NCBI RefSeq assembly: GCF_024385605.1
Contig: NZ_JANFOJ010000001.1
Location: 124,001 to 188,000 of the forward strand
DNA from: Sporolactobacillus sp. STSJ-5
Lineage (GTDB): Bacteria > Bacillota > Bacilli > Bacillales > Sporolactobacillaceae
Reading direction: 5' to 3'
Length of the DNA: 64,000 bases
Shown here: piece after piece, positions 17,308-28,504 of the stretch
Layout of the letters: each line of letters starts with the position of its first letter
How positions within the stretch are numbered: the first letter of the stretch is position 1
Notes under the pieces: generated by a model
The model's input: the letters and a program-made list of their open reading frames with translations, nothing else
Database searches by the model: none
Told to the model about the DNA's origin: nothing
Translations under genes and position numbers: made by a program

Positions 17308-18264
17308 TTACGCCTGAGTTTGTACGGTTCTCTTTTTCTTTCGTTGATCAAGATACTTAACCTTCATCACTGCCCATAGTGGACATGCAATACAGATTGA
17401 CGAATAGACGCCGCAAATCAGTCCGACGAAGAGTGCCATCGTAAAGTTGCGGATCGATTCGCTGCCGAAGATCAGCAACAGAACAACCGGAATTAACACA
17501 GTCAGAACCGTATTTAATGATCGCGTCAGCGTTTCGCGAATACTCAAGTTAACAATCGACGAATATTCTTCAATTGTTGTGAGCCTTTTTCTGCTTAACT
17601 TGATGTTTTCACGGACACGGTCAAACGTCACAATAGTATCGTTGATCGAATAACCGACAATCGTCAGTATAGCAGGAATGATCAAGATATCGACTTCGAG
17701 GTGAAACAGGCTGAATACGGTCACGATGAAAAAGGCATCATGGATCAGCGCGAGCACCGCCGTCAGACCCTGAAGAAATTCAAAGCGGATCCACACATAG
17801 ATGATGATACCGATAGAAGCCAAAATCAACGCAAACAAACCGTTCTTCGCAAGATCGCGTCCGACCTGTGGAGATACTGAGCTGACGTTCGGCTCAATAC
17901 CGAATTGCGATTTGATTTTACTTTTTATTTCCGCAATCTGGTGCTGATTCAGTTCTTTATTAATTCGAACGGTCGCGATATTCTTATGCGTTCCTGAAAC
18001 GACCGGACGTTCCGGATCATAGTTCATCGCGCGAAATGCCTGATCAACTTTTTCAATCGATATCGCCTGTGTACTTTGAACATCGACTCGCGTTCCGCTC
18101 GAAAAATCAATACCCAAATTAAGCTTAAAGACAAAGAGTGAAAGGATACCTACTATAATCAACGCAGAAGAAATGATAAAGAATACATTTCTATGCTTCA
18201 TAAAATCAAAGTGATCGTAAAATTTATTGTAATGCTTGTAATTCATTTTCTCATTTAATTCCAC
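17308..18264 (-). CDS. secF: Protein translocase subunit SecF
   Basis: This is one half of the RND-type SecDF complex that uses the proton gradient to pull exported proteins across the membrane. It has 318 residues with six predicted helices. The motif LGIDFSSGTRVDV (usually FSGG) and the later VGYSINDTIVTFDRVREN block are diagnostic. GTG 18264 is chosen because AGGAG is eight bases upstream; it overlaps the secD end by 14 bases. ATG 18246 is an alternative. In B. subtilis SecD and SecF are one fused protein, so the split is notable. Confidence 0.93.
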   Translation of the reverse strand: MELNEKMNYKHYNKFYDHFDFMKHRNVFFIISSALIIVGILSLFVFKLNLGIDFSSGTRVDVQSTQAISIEKVDQAFRAMNYDPERPVVSGTHKNIATVRINKELNQHQIAEIKSKIKSQFGIEPNVSSVSPQVGRDLAKNGLFALILASIGIIIYVWIRFEFLQGLTAVLALIHDAFFIVTVFSLFHLEVDILIIPAILTIVGYSINDTIVTFDRVRENIKLSRKRLTTIEEYSSIVNLSIRETLTRSLNTVLTVLIPVVLLLIFGSESIRNFTMALFVGLICGVYSSICIACPLWAVMKVKYLDQRKKKRTVQTQA

Positions 18265-19549
18265 GAATATCACTCCTCTTTACGCCAAACAGCCACGGAT
18301 GATCATTTAGTGCACGGCTATGAACCAAGAGACCGAGCAGCAGACGGGCACCGTAAACCGACGTCAGGAAGGTAACCACGTTACTGATCAGTAGCATGAC
18401 GGCAAATCCTTTGACTGCGCTGGTTCCTAAGGCGAACAGCACAGCTGCGGCAATGATCGTCGTCAGGTTGGCATCGACAACAGTCGGCAACGCACGTTGG
18501 TTCCCGGCTTTAAATGCGGAGAGTATGGATTTTCCGCCGCGCAGCTCGTCTTTAATTCGTTCAAGCGTGATGATGTTGGCATCGACTGCCATTCCTACGC
18601 CGAGGATCATCGCGGCAATGCCCGGCAGCGTGAGCACTGCTTGCAGTCCGACGAACACAGCCATAACAATGACACTGTAGAAAATCAGAGTTAAATCCGC
18701 AATCAGTCCGCCTAAACGGTAGAACAAAAGCATGAACAGCATGATGGCCGCAACGGCAAGTGCTCCGGCATAAATTGTTTCTTTCATGGAGTCTTGTCCG
18801 AATTGTGCACCGACAGAGGTCGAATATTTCTCAACCATCCGAACCGGAAGTGATCCAGAGTTCAATAGATCCTTCAGATTCGTAGCCTCTTTAGCTGTAA
18901 AGCTCCCGGTGATTTCAACATCAGAAGTATTTAGTTCTTGAGACACACTAGGAGCTGAAATGAACTTCGGTTTGCTTTTCTTCGCTTCTTTTGCGTATGA
19001 ATCACCTTTTTGATAATCCATCCAGATGACCAGTTGATTGTTCGGAGCGTAACCAGCGATTTTCTTCGTCACACTGGCAAATTTCTTCGGATCCTTCAGC
19101 TGCAAAGTAACCATCGGCTTGTTCATTTCATCGAAAGCGACCTTCGCCTTGCCCGGTTTCAAATCCGATCCGTCCAACATCAGCCTGTCTTTATAATCGC
19201 GGAATTCCAGCTTCGCCGTTGTTGACAGCAGCTGGCGCGCGCGTTGCTCATTTTTCACGCCTGGAAGTTGAACACGAATTCGATGTCCGTTTTCAATCGA
19301 AATATTCGGTTCACTGACGCCGAGCACGTTGATTCGTTTATTGATTGCAGCAACCGCGTTGCTCATTGTGTCACTGTCAATTTTTTGACCTGCCTTCAGC
19401 GGTTCGACCTGATACAGCACTTCAAACCCGCCTTTAAGGTCAAGTCCCAAATTCACCCTATGTATGATGGGATTTACTGCAAAACCAATGATAATTCCCA
19501 GCACAATTAAAAGCGCAAAAAAGGAAAAAATCGGTCCTTTTTTTACCAT
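18251..19549 (-). CDS. secD: Protein translocase subunit SecD
   Basis: This is the partner of SecF, 432 residues. It has an N-terminal helix, LGLDLKGGFEVLYQV, a large extracytoplasmic P1 domain (RINVLGVSEPNISIENG), and a C-terminal membrane domain with AAIMLFMLLFYRLGGLIADL, GMAVDANIITLERIKDE and a terminal helical pair. The extracytoplasmic loop is short compared with Gram-negative SecD, as usual for Firmicutes. It overlaps secF, which implies coupled synthesis. yajC lies 3.3 kb away in a different transcript. Confidence 0.94.
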   Translation of the reverse strand: MVKKGPIFSFFALLIVLGIIIGFAVNPIIHRVNLGLDLKGGFEVLYQVEPLKAGQKIDSDTMSNAVAAINKRINVLGVSEPNISIENGHRIRVQLPGVKNEQRARQLLSTTAKLEFRDYKDRLMLDGSDLKPGKAKVAFDEMNKPMVTLQLKDPKKFASVTKKIAGYAPNNQLVIWMDYQKGDSYAKEAKKSKPKFISAPSVSQELNTSDVEITGSFTAKEATNLKDLLNSGSLPVRMVEKYSTSVGAQFGQDSMKETIYAGALAVAAIMLFMLLFYRLGGLIADLTLIFYSVIVMAVFVGLQAVLTLPGIAAMILGVGMAVDANIITLERIKDELRGGKSILSAFKAGNQRALPTVVDANLTTIIAAAVLFALGTSAVKGFAVMLLISNVVTFLTSVYGARLLLGLLVHSRALNDHPWLFGVKRSDIRGIK

Positions 19550-19621
19550 GTTCTAAGCCTGCTCCCTTCTCTTTATCGACTCTCGTTAACTACGAAAGCT
19601 CCCCCCGCTTGCGAATCGCAT

Positions 19622-19909
19622 TTATCTGAACAGTGAGCTGTCCATTTCATTTGAGCTGTTTTTAAATAGATCCAAGCGCAACTTGTTCATGTAATCATTC
19701 ACAGTCAGCGCCATGACCGCAGCCACCACTTCATGTATTCGTTCGGGTTTGTCCTCTTTCTTTTTTTCCAGAGATTCTTTAACAAATTGCCAGAATTCAT
19801 CCATTTTCAAGTGATTAAGACCGAGCAATTGAAACTCATTTAATTTACTTTGCAGAAACGGCTCAATGATCGTCCGCCACTTATCCATATCATTCAATTC
19901 ATCCGGCAT
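19622..19909 (-). CDS. comN: ComN-like post-transcriptional regulator
   Basis: The protein has 95 residues, starting at ATG 19909 with GGAGG seven bases upstream. Longer frames read into a sequence without a ribosome site. The sequence (MDKWRTIIEPFLQSKLNEFQ, FWQFVKESLEKKK, ALTVNDYMNKLRLDLFK) matches the short ComN/YrzD family. In B. subtilis this protein affects comEA mRNA and lies between secDF and spoVB, exactly as here. It is probably soluble. The role in this organism is inferred from synteny. Confidence 0.8.
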   Translation of the reverse strand: MPDELNDMDKWRTIIEPFLQSKLNEFQLLGLNHLKMDEFWQFVKESLEKKKEDKPERIHEVVAAVMALTVNDYMNKLRLDLFKNSSNEMDSSLFR

Positions 19910-20155
19910 TTCGATTCCTCCCATAAAGCCTATAATAGCATATTTGTGATTGAATACGAAACACAAAAAAACAAATGAGGCCATGCCCCTTCTCTAATAG
20001 TTCGGTCATGATGCTTATTAAATGAGCATGGCTTGTCATGCTTGGACCCTTTTGATGCATATACTCCACTATGGCCGCGAACTTTCCTTTCCAGCCGTGG
20101 TCTCTAGCCACATCATTTACTTATTTATTAATTTGCAAACAAAGGCGGGCCGCTC

Positions 20156-21709
20156 ATGACACGACAATCTTTTTTAAAAGGCTCTTTTATATTAATGACA
20201 GCGGGTTTGATTACCCGCATTCTCGGTATGATTAACGGAATGGTTCTTGCTCGTGTAATTGGTGACGAAGGGGTCGGCCTCTTTATGATGGCGTTTCCGG
20301 CCATGCTCTTGGTCGTAACGCTTACCGAACTTGGTTTGCCGGTTGCTATATCGAAACTTGTTGCAGAGGCGCAGACATTCGGCAACTTCCGCAAAGTTAA
20401 ATTGGTACTTGCCTGGTCGCTTGCCATTGTCGGATTCGTCAGCATCGTACTCACCGCAATTATGCTGATCATCATTCCGCTGTCGGCAAACTACTTATTT
20501 GCTGATACGCGCGTTATCTACCCTCTGCTTGCCATAACACCGGTGATCCCAATCGTCGCCGTAAGCTCGGTTCTGCGCGGCTATTTCCAAGGAATTCGCA
20601 ACATGAAGCCGTATGCCTATTCTGGAATAGTTGAGCAAGTGGTTCGTATTTCGCTCGTCGCGACACTAGCCAACCTGTTAATGCCTTACGGAGTCGCCTA
20701 TGCCGCAGCCGGTGCAATGATTGCCGGATCGGCAGGAGAATGTGCCTCGCTTCTTTATATGCTCTATGTCTTCAAACACGGCGAAGGAATAAAGATGAAA
20801 GGGCCGAAGCGAAAATCATTAAAGGGAACTCGTGAAGTTCTGCGCGACTTGCTCCGAATCGGTTTGCCGACGATGGGCAGCCGGCTCATCTCATCGCTCG
20901 GTAATTTCTTCGAACCAATGATCGTCTCACATGCGCTCGTCATCGCCGGTTACTCCATTGCCTCGTCCACACAACTTTACGGACAGCTGACCGGATACGC
21001 GATGACACTTCTGCTGCTGCCAAGCTTCATCACGCATGCCCTGCATGTTTCGCTTGTTCCTGCGATCAGCGAAGCCTATGCGCGGAAATCCTTTAATCTG
21101 ATTCACTATCGTTTGAATCAAGCATTGCGCATTGCTATGCTCACCGGTGGTCTTTCCATTGTTGTCACCTACTCATTCGCCAAACCGCTGATGAGCATTA
21201 TTTACGACTCACCCGAGTCAGCTCAATTTCTCTACATTATGACGCCGTTTTTCATGATCTTTTATTTTCAAGCACCCATGCATGCCGTTCTTCAGGCACT
21301 GGATTTAGCAAAGGCGGCCATGTATAACACCTTAACAGGAGCGGTTGTCAAAACCATTATGTTGTTTGTACTCACCTGCCGGCCGGAATTCGGTATTAAA
21401 GGTACTGCACTTGCTATCTGCACTAATGTTGTTCTCGTCACCGTCCTGCACGCCGCAGTCATGTTTAAAGCCATCGGATTTTCGTTGATTATTCGGGACT
21501 ACATCCGCACCTTTCTCTTAATCGCATTCTCAGGTTTCGTCGCACATCTGCTTATTCAGCGTACATTTACTGCCTGGTCGCTTTTCCCGAGAACGTTGAT
21601 GTTGATCTCATTGGTAGCCGCACTCTATCTAGTACTCGCGTCTTTTCTCGGTTTGCTGCAAAAAGAACAACTGAGCCAGCTCCCGATCATCGGAAAGTGG
21701 CTCAGTTAA
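20156..21709 (+). CDS. spoVB: Stage V sporulation protein B (MurJ/MATE-like flippase)
   Basis: This is a polytopic membrane protein of 517 residues with about 14 helices, from the MVF/polysaccharide transporter family. It is needed in the mother cell for spore cortex synthesis, probably by flipping a peptidoglycan lipid precursor. The N-terminal SFILMTAGLITRILGMINGMVL and ARVIGDEGVGLFMMAFP are typical of SpoVB. AAGGCGG precedes the ATG. Its stop overlaps the stop of the convergent yrbG-like gene. Other family members such as YtgP/YabM are possible, but synteny with comN and the yrbG-like gene favours SpoVB. Confidence 0.92.
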   Translation: MTRQSFLKGSFILMTAGLITRILGMINGMVLARVIGDEGVGLFMMAFPAMLLVVTLTELGLPVAISKLVAEAQTFGNFRKVKLVLAWSLAIVGFVSIVLTAIMLIIIPLSANYLFADTRVIYPLLAITPVIPIVAVSSVLRGYFQGIRNMKPYAYSGIVEQVVRISLVATLANLLMPYGVAYAAAGAMIAGSAGECASLLYMLYVFKHGEGIKMKGPKRKSLKGTREVLRDLLRIGLPTMGSRLISSLGNFFEPMIVSHALVIAGYSIASSTQLYGQLTGYAMTLLLLPSFITHALHVSLVPAISEAYARKSFNLIHYRLNQALRIAMLTGGLSIVVTYSFAKPLMSIIYDSPESAQFLYIMTPFFMIFYFQAPMHAVLQALDLAKAAMYNTLTGAVVKTIMLFVLTCRPEFGIKGTALAICTNVVLVTVLHAAVMFKAIGFSLIIRDYIRTFLLIAFSGFVAHLLIQRTFTAWSLFPRTLMLISLVAALYLVLASFLGLLQKEQLSQLPIIGKWLS

Positions 21710-22248
21710 TCATTACGCATGTATTTGTTAAGATCCATGTAGAAATTTCCCAGAGGATCCATTCTTAAATAGTTGACTTGGCGAATATTGCGATAGCCGA
21801 ATTTTCTCAGCTCCTGTCTAAGCCAGAGCTGTGTCTTTCCGATTTGTTCCAGATTATCGCTCCGTACTTTTCCATTTTCAATGAGTGAGAGCCCGGGGCG
21901 AGGATGTTCATGATCGGATTGCAACGAATGATCCGGTTTCTTTTTCGGTAAGCGGAAATCAGCAGCCTTAAAATATTGAATGAGATGTTCATGAATCGAC
22001 CATTTAGCGGCGAACCGATAGAGCCAAAAGCGTGATCGATAAATGAGGATCAAAATCAGAAAGGGCATGAGCAGCGGGAGCAGCGGCTTTTCCGGCATAA
22101 TTACAGCCGCAACGATTAATTCGACCGCAGAGAATACAAGCGCGATTTCAAAACCCGATTGATCTGAAACTTTTTCATTCAATGACTTTCTGAATCCCAT
22201 AAACATGAGCAGCGCCAAGCAAAGCATTCGAATCATCGATGTTCCCAT
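21706..22248 (-). CDS. DUF421/YetF-family membrane protein (YrbG-like)
   Basis: The protein has 180 residues, starting at ATG 22248 with GGAGG six bases upstream. The 53 residues before it in the open frame have no ribosome site. Two to three helices (about 4-20, 28-48, 52-70) precede a soluble domain with LSLIENGKVRSDNLEQIG and LRKFGYRNIRQVNYLRMDPL, the DUF421 signature. YrbG of B. subtilis is also beside spoVB. The function is unknown. It converges on spoVB, sharing the last bases. Confidence 0.78.
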   Translation of the reverse strand: MGTSMIRMLCLALLMFMGFRKSLNEKVSDQSGFEIALVFSAVELIVAAVIMPEKPLLPLLMPFLILILIYRSRFWLYRFAAKWSIHEHLIQYFKAADFRLPKKKPDHSLQSDHEHPRPGLSLIENGKVRSDNLEQIGKTQLWLRQELRKFGYRNIRQVNYLRMDPLGNFYMDLNKYMRND

Positions 22249-22429
22249 TCTGCTCCTCCTCTCTGTATTTAGTATGAGCAAACTGAACGATTTCATGAAT
22301 GGGACAGGTGTCATGTTTTTGATCTTGTCCGAATAAGATGGACTATCAGGAATCTCGATTTGTCGGGTTTCATGCGGCAATCCCAAATCCTTTATCCATA
22401 AATTCACTTATTATGTCGGAGGTGGTAAA

Positions 22430-22807
22430 ATGTCCCGAAATTGGCTTAGTGCTGTCACATACGGAATGATTGCTGCGATCCTCATCGTCCTTGCTTCCGC
22501 GTTTCTGCTTGCTTCACTGCTACGTTTCACAACGTTTGCAGAATCGAATGGCTCCATTCTTCCCATCGTGATCTCAATTGTCGCGCTTTTTATCGGCGGC
22601 GTGATTTCCGGATCAAAGACAAAAGAAAAAGGGCTTTTGATCGGTGCCATTACCGGACTCGCTTACTGTTTGTTCAGTCTCTTCTTTCAGTATCTTGGTC
22701 TTAATCAGAGCCCAAGCCTGAATCAGTACTTATTCTTTGTCGCTAATATTGCCTCTGCTTCGCTTGGAGGCGCAATTGGCGTCAACCTTTTTGCCGGAAA
22801 GCATTAA
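22430..22807 (+). CDS. TIGR04086-family four-helix membrane protein (YrzE-like)
   Basis: The protein has 125 residues with four hydrophobic helices (about 8-30, 42-62, 68-90, 100-122), each containing small residues such as GGVISGSKTKEKGLLIGAIT. This pattern and the position between the yrbG-like gene and yajC match YrzE. GGAGG lies before the ATG. It is divergent from the yrbG-like gene and ends at a bidirectional terminator. No function is known. Confidence 0.75.
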   Translation: MSRNWLSAVTYGMIAAILIVLASAFLLASLLRFTTFAESNGSILPIVISIVALFIGGVISGSKTKEKGLLIGAITGLAYCLFSLFFQYLGLNQSPSLNQYLFFVANIASASLGGAIGVNLFAGKH

Positions 22808-22814
22808 TTTGCGG

Positions 22815-22851
22815 ATTTAAAAAAAGCGGCCATAAGCGGCCGCTTTTTTTG
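22815..22851. terminator. Bidirectional terminator between yrzE-like gene and yajC
   Basis: Arms AGCGGCC (22825-22831) and GGCCGCT (22838-22844) are flanked by seven A on the left and seven T on the right, so it can end transcripts from both convergent genes. Confidence 0.85.
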
Positions 22852-22856
22852 ATTTA

Positions 22857-23153
22857 TTATTTTTCTGTACTTTCTTCAACAGCAGGTTCCGGTGCATTGG
22901 CCTTTTTAAGGACCGCACGGATCGCATTGCGTTCAAAAGTCAGTTTCGTACCGCCGCAGCGAAGCACTGCTGCCTGATCGTCGATCGAATCGATCGTTCC
23001 TTGAAGTCCGCCGACCGTAATCACCTTGTCGCCTTTGGACAGAGCAGATTGCATTGCTCTTGTTTCTTTAGATCTCTTTTGTTGCGGGCGAATGAGCAAA
23101 AAATAAAAAATCGCTACAAACACCAACAATGGTAACAACTGCATTAGATTCAA
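22857..23153 (-). CDS. yajC: Preprotein translocase accessory subunit YajC
   Basis: This is a single-span membrane protein of 98 residues associated with SecDF. One N-terminal helix (LLPLLVFVAIFYFLLIRPQQ) ends in the family hallmark RPQQKRSKE, followed by KGDKVITVGGLQGTI. Start TTG 23153 has AAGGGAAG upstream; ATG 23144 is also possible and would remove three residues. It follows tgt after 21 bases as the last gene of the queA-tgt-yajC operon. Confidence 0.93.
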   Translation of the reverse strand: MNLMQLLPLLVFVAIFYFLLIRPQQKRSKETRAMQSALSKGDKVITVGGLQGTIDSIDDQAAVLRCGGTKLTFERNAIRAVLKKANAPEPAVEESTEK

Positions 23154-23174
23154 TGAACTTCTTCCCTTCTATAC

Positions 23175-25363
<2,189 letters not shown>

Positions 25364-25412
25364 TTCAGCACTCTCTTTCTTTTTATAGGAACTTCAACTC
25401 ATTGCAAGGGAT

Positions 25413-25508
25413 CCTGGATGTTACTCACATCCTGTGAGTAACATCCAGGCCACCGCATCCTGCGGAAGTACGTCCTGTGAGCAACGTTGAAATCATCACA
25501 TCCTGTGA
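25413..25508. repeat. Cluster of ATCCT-loop hairpins
   Basis: Bases 25413-25428 and 25434-25449 are a perfect 16-bp inverted repeat with loop ATCCT. Its inner part is CTCACATCCTGTGAG. Two more small dyads with the same loop follow: CCGCATCCTGCGG (about 25453-25465) and TCACATCCTGTGA (about 25496-25508), with ACGTCCTGTGAGC as a degenerate member between them. The last one encodes the C-terminal His-Arg-Met and the stop of the DUF2905 gene. No T run follows, so it is not a classic terminator. Confidence 0.8.
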
Positions 25509-25705
25509 AAGAAGTGATTTATTACATACATTATTAGTGATAAAACTAAGCTTATTATAATACAAGTCACAATAGGGAAGAAAAAAGTGGTATTTCCCTT
25601 TTTAAACATTATATCTCCAGGAAGCCGTCCTATCAGAGGCCAGCACAGGCCGACTAAAAACAGAACGGCACCGGCAATCATGAGTGTTCTGCTTATACCG
25701 CTCAT
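25496..25705 (-). CDS. DUF2905-family small membrane protein
   Basis: The protein has 69 residues with two hydrophobic helices (about 5-25 and 43-65) joined by [20 protein letters not shown], the DUF2905 signature. The ATG overlaps the ruvB stop in ATGA, so it is translated with ruvB. It is commonly next to ruvB or queA in Firmicutes. Function is unknown. Its last codons lie inside a repeat element. Confidence 0.85.
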   Translation of the reverse strand: MSGISRTLMIAGAVLFLVGLCWPLIGRLPGDIMFKKGNTTFFFPIVTCIIISLVLSLIMYVINHFFHRM

Positions 25706-26712
25706 GACTTCCGATCTCCTCGTTCAAGATTAAAGTGGCTGTATACCTGATCGGTAACCATCCGTCCGCGCGGCGTGCGCTGAATATAACCGATTTGAAG
25801 CAAATACGGCTCATGCACGTCTTCAATTGTATGCCGTTCTTCGCCAATAGCAGCTGCTAGGGTATCTAATCCTACCGGACCACCGTGAAACTGGTCAATG
25901 ATTCCCATCAGCAGCTGATGATCGACACGATCTAACCCCGCTTCGTCAACATGGAGACGGCTCAGCCCGTTCCTCGCCGTTGCGCGGTCAATAAGGCCAT
26001 TGCTCTCTACCTGGGCAAAGTCGCGAATGCGCTTGAGCAGGCGGTTCGCGATTCGAGGCGTTCCCCGTGAGCGTCGTGCGATTTCAAAGCAGGCATCCTC
26101 TTCAATTTCTGTTTGCAGTACGGATGCCGTTCTTTTTATAATCATTGACAACTCTTCCGGGCTGTAAAACTGAAGACGGCTGATCACGCCGAAACGGTCA
26201 CGAAGCGGAGGAGACAAATAACCGGCCCTCGTGGTTGCACCGACGAGCGTAAACGGCGGCAGATTGATCCGTACCGAATGTGCGGTTTCGTCCTTTCCGA
26301 TCACAATATCCATGCAGAAATCTTCCATTGCCGGATAAAGAATTTCTTCAACATGGCGAGGAAGGCGGTGAATCTCGTCAATAAAAAGCACATCGCCAGG
26401 TTCAAGTGATGAGAGCACAGCAGCAAGATCGCCCGGCCGCTCAAGTGCCGGTCCGGATGTTGTTCGAATATTTGCGCCCATTTCCGATGCGATAATCATC
26501 GATAAAGTTGTTTTGCCTAGTCCGGGTGGGCCGTAAAGAAGCACATGATCGAGCGGTTCATGACGTGCCTTTGCTGCACAAATAAAAATTTTCAGGTTCT
26601 GCTTTATTTCTTCTTGACCAATGTAGTGGTCTAAATCAGAAGGGCGAATGGATTGGTCCAGCCCTTGATCCTCAAGTGTCGAGTCACTAGACAGCAAATG
26701 ATCCTCTTCCAA
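25702..26712 (-). CDS. ruvB: Holliday junction branch-migration ATPase RuvB
   Basis: This is the hexameric AAA+ motor that, with RuvA, moves Holliday junctions. It has 336 residues. Walker [10 protein letters not shown], Walker [10 protein letters not shown], sensor 1 GATTRAG, arginine finger region PLRDRFG, and a C-terminal winged helix ([14 protein letters not shown]) are present. Start is TTG 26712, with AAGGAGG nine bases upstream. It follows ruvA after 16 bases. Confidence 0.96.
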   Translation of the reverse strand: MEEDHLLSSDSTLEDQGLDQSIRPSDLDHYIGQEEIKQNLKIFICAAKARHEPLDHVLLYGPPGLGKTTLSMIIASEMGANIRTTSGPALERPGDLAAVLSSLEPGDVLFIDEIHRLPRHVEEILYPAMEDFCMDIVIGKDETAHSVRINLPPFTLVGATTRAGYLSPPLRDRFGVISRLQFYSPEELSMIIKRTASVLQTEIEEDACFEIARRSRGTPRIANRLLKRIRDFAQVESNGLIDRATARNGLSRLHVDEAGLDRVDHQLLMGIIDQFHGGPVGLDTLAAAIGEERHTIEDVHEPYLLQIGYIQRTPRGRMVTDQVYSHFNLERGDRKS

Positions 26713-26728
26713 ATCGGGCGCCCTCCTT

Positions 26729-27331
26729 TTACACTTTGGATAATCGCTTCAAAGCTTCTTTCACATAGTTCTCCGCACTTAAGTCAAGTTTGCTTAACTG
26801 CGGCACAACTTTACGGATTTCTCTTTCTGAATAACCAAGCATCGACAGAACATCCGTCGCTTCCGCCAGCGCGTTTTCCAGCCTGCTGTCTGCATTTTCC
26901 TCTAATTGCATGTCCGCAGGCCGTACAGCAAATTCTTGCAGCTTGCCCTTCAAATCAAGAACTATTTGTCCCGCTGTTTTTTTGCCGATTCCCGGAAAAC
27001 GGGTGAGAAACTTATCGTCCTCCGCCTCAATTGCTTGAATAACCTCATCAGGATCCCCCGAAGCAAGAATGGCAAGCGCATTTTTCGGTCCAATCCCGGA
27101 AACAGAGAGCAACCGGACAAACAATTCCCGTTCCTCTCTCGTCTGAAATCCATATAAAACGTTCGCTTCCTCGCGCACATACTGGTAAAGATAAATCTTC
27201 GTTTCTTTATTCAGCTGCGGTTGATAGCTGAACGGATTCGGACATATGATCTTGTAGCCGAATCCGCCCTGCTCAATGACAATACCGCTGCCGGACAGAT
27301 AGGTCAAAATTCCTTTAATATAATCAAACAC
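26729..27331 (-). CDS. ruvA: Holliday junction-binding protein RuvA
   Basis: This tetrameric protein binds four-way junctions and loads RuvB. It has 200 residues. It has an N-terminal OB fold ([11 protein letters not shown]), tandem helix-hairpin-helix motifs ([36 protein letters not shown]), and a C-terminal RuvB-binding domain ([20 protein letters not shown]). Start is GTG 27331, with GAGGAG eight bases upstream. Bases 27332-27528 hold only the yebC terminator; bofC, found here in B. subtilis, is absent. Confidence 0.95.
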   Translation of the reverse strand: MFDYIKGILTYLSGSGIVIEQGGFGYKIICPNPFSYQPQLNKETKIYLYQYVREEANVLYGFQTREERELFVRLLSVSGIGPKNALAILASGDPDEVIQAIEAEDDKFLTRFPGIGKKTAGQIVLDLKGKLQEFAVRPADMQLEENADSRLENALAEATDVLSMLGYSEREIRKVVPQLSKLDLSAENYVKEALKRLSKV

Positions 27332-27472
27332 TAAGCTTGCTCCTCGTCCATCGTTTCTAAGCTAAGATCTTTGTCTATCATATCACATGGCAAGCATTTG
27401 TCCCAAGAAAAGCTAATAGGTACCATCATGCTGCTCATAGGCGTTTCACATGCAAGTAAGGGACTGAGCACA

Positions 27473-27511
27473 GTAAAAAATGAGGAGACATTCATGTCGA
27501 ATGTCCCCTCA
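27473..27511 (-). terminator. Terminator of yebC
   Basis: On the minus strand TGAGGGGACATTC and GAATGTCTCCTCA (27481-27511) form a 13-bp stem with one mismatch around GACAT, followed by TTTTTTACTG. Confidence 0.85.
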
Positions 27512-27528
27512 TTCACACTCATCTGAAA

Positions 27529-28257
27529 TCATGCTTCTTCAAGATTGCTGTAAATATCCTGTACATCGTCGTTGTCTTCCAAAGCCTCGATCAATGCTTC
27601 CATTTTTTCGAGGTCTGTTCCGCTCAACGGAGTTTTAGTCGTCGGGATCATAGCGACCTCAGCACGATCAATTTCATAGCCTTTTTCTTCGTCCAACGTT
27701 TTTCGGACATCCTCAAAAACGTCAGGTGTCGTCACGATAATAAACCGATCTTCCTCAGTTCTCATATCATCTGCCCCTGCGTCGATGGCATCCATCATAA
27801 CCGTGTCCTCATCTAGGCCGTCTTTTTTTTCAATTTCAATGATGCCCTGCTTTTCGAACAGGAAGCCGACACTTCCCGATTCGCCTAAATTGCCGCCGCT
27901 CTTTGTAAATGCGTGACGGATATCAGAAGCTGATCGGTTACGATTGTCGGTCAGAACATCAACCATGACTGCAACACCGCCTGGACCGTATCCTTCATAA
28001 GTAATTTCTTCATAGGTCACGCCGTCCAAATTTCCGGTCGCTTTCTTGATTGCCCGGGAAATATTGTCATTTGGCATATTGGCAGCTTTTGCTTTTTCGA
28101 TCGCATGCCTTAATCCGGCATTCATACTTGGATCACCGCCACCGTGACGCGCTTCAAGGAAAATATCCTTGGATAGCTTCATAAACATTTTACCACGTAC
28201 GGCATCCAACGCATTTTTCTTATGCTGTATGTTATTCCATTTTGAATGTCCAGACAT
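27529..28257 (-). CDS. yebC: YebC/TACO1-family protein
   Basis: The protein has 242 residues, starting at [14 protein letters not shown] with GAGGAG seven bases upstream. The family signature is SGHSKW and [35 protein letters not shown] is also typical. Members act as DNA-binding regulators in some bacteria, and more recent work on the family ties YebC and TACO1 to translation of proline-rich stretches. Soluble and cytoplasmic. A frame up to 28275 adds six residues before the ribosome site and is not used. Confidence 0.93.
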   Translation of the reverse strand: MSGHSKWNNIQHKKNALDAVRGKMFMKLSKDIFLEARHGGGDPSMNAGLRHAIEKAKAANMPNDNISRAIKKATGNLDGVTYEEITYEGYGPGGVAVMVDVLTDNRNRSASDIRHAFTKSGGNLGESGSVGFLFEKQGIIEIEKKDGLDEDTVMMDAIDAGADDMRTEEDRFIIVTTPDVFEDVRKTLDEEKGYEIDRAEVAMIPTTKTPLSGTDLEKMEALIEALEDNDDVQDIYSNLEEA

Positions 28258-28452
28258 AATTCTTCTCCTCCCCAAAAAATGCGGTAAACAAAAGATTAAT
28301 GCGTCCGTCTGATAAACATAAGGTCAAAAAAAGAACTAGCCAAAGCCGTTCTCTACTTACTAATGTTTTTCTGACCCTAAGTTCTTCACACGCTGCTTTA
28401 ATGTACTCCGCAAATTTCATTCCGTTCCCATTATACCCATTTTTTATCCCGA

Positions 28453-28487
28453 AAAAAAGAGCAAAGGCTTAATGCCCTTGCTCTTTC
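28453..28487 (-). terminator. Terminator of the coxA-like gene
   Basis: Arms AAAGAGCAAGGGC and GCCTTTGCTCTTT (28457-28487, minus strand) are followed by TTTTTTTCGGG. It lies 17 bases after the stop of the lipoprotein gene. Between it and yebC (28258-28452) I see nothing convincing. Confidence 0.85.
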
Positions 28488-28504
28488 TCTCAGAATAATT
28501 CTTT

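Noticed and set aside
25413-25449. Perfect 16-bp inverted repeat as a terminator of ruvAB-DUF2905
   Set aside because: No T run follows on either strand, and sister dyads with the same loop show it is a repeat family instead.
27331-27522. 63-residue open frame downstream of yebC
   Set aside because: Its first third is the yebC terminator hairpin and T run, and it has no ribosome site or recognisable family. bofC is not here.
28232-28420. 62-residue minus-strand open frame overlapping the yebC start
   Set aside because: It overlaps yebC in another frame and has no ribosome site; no similarity to a known small protein.
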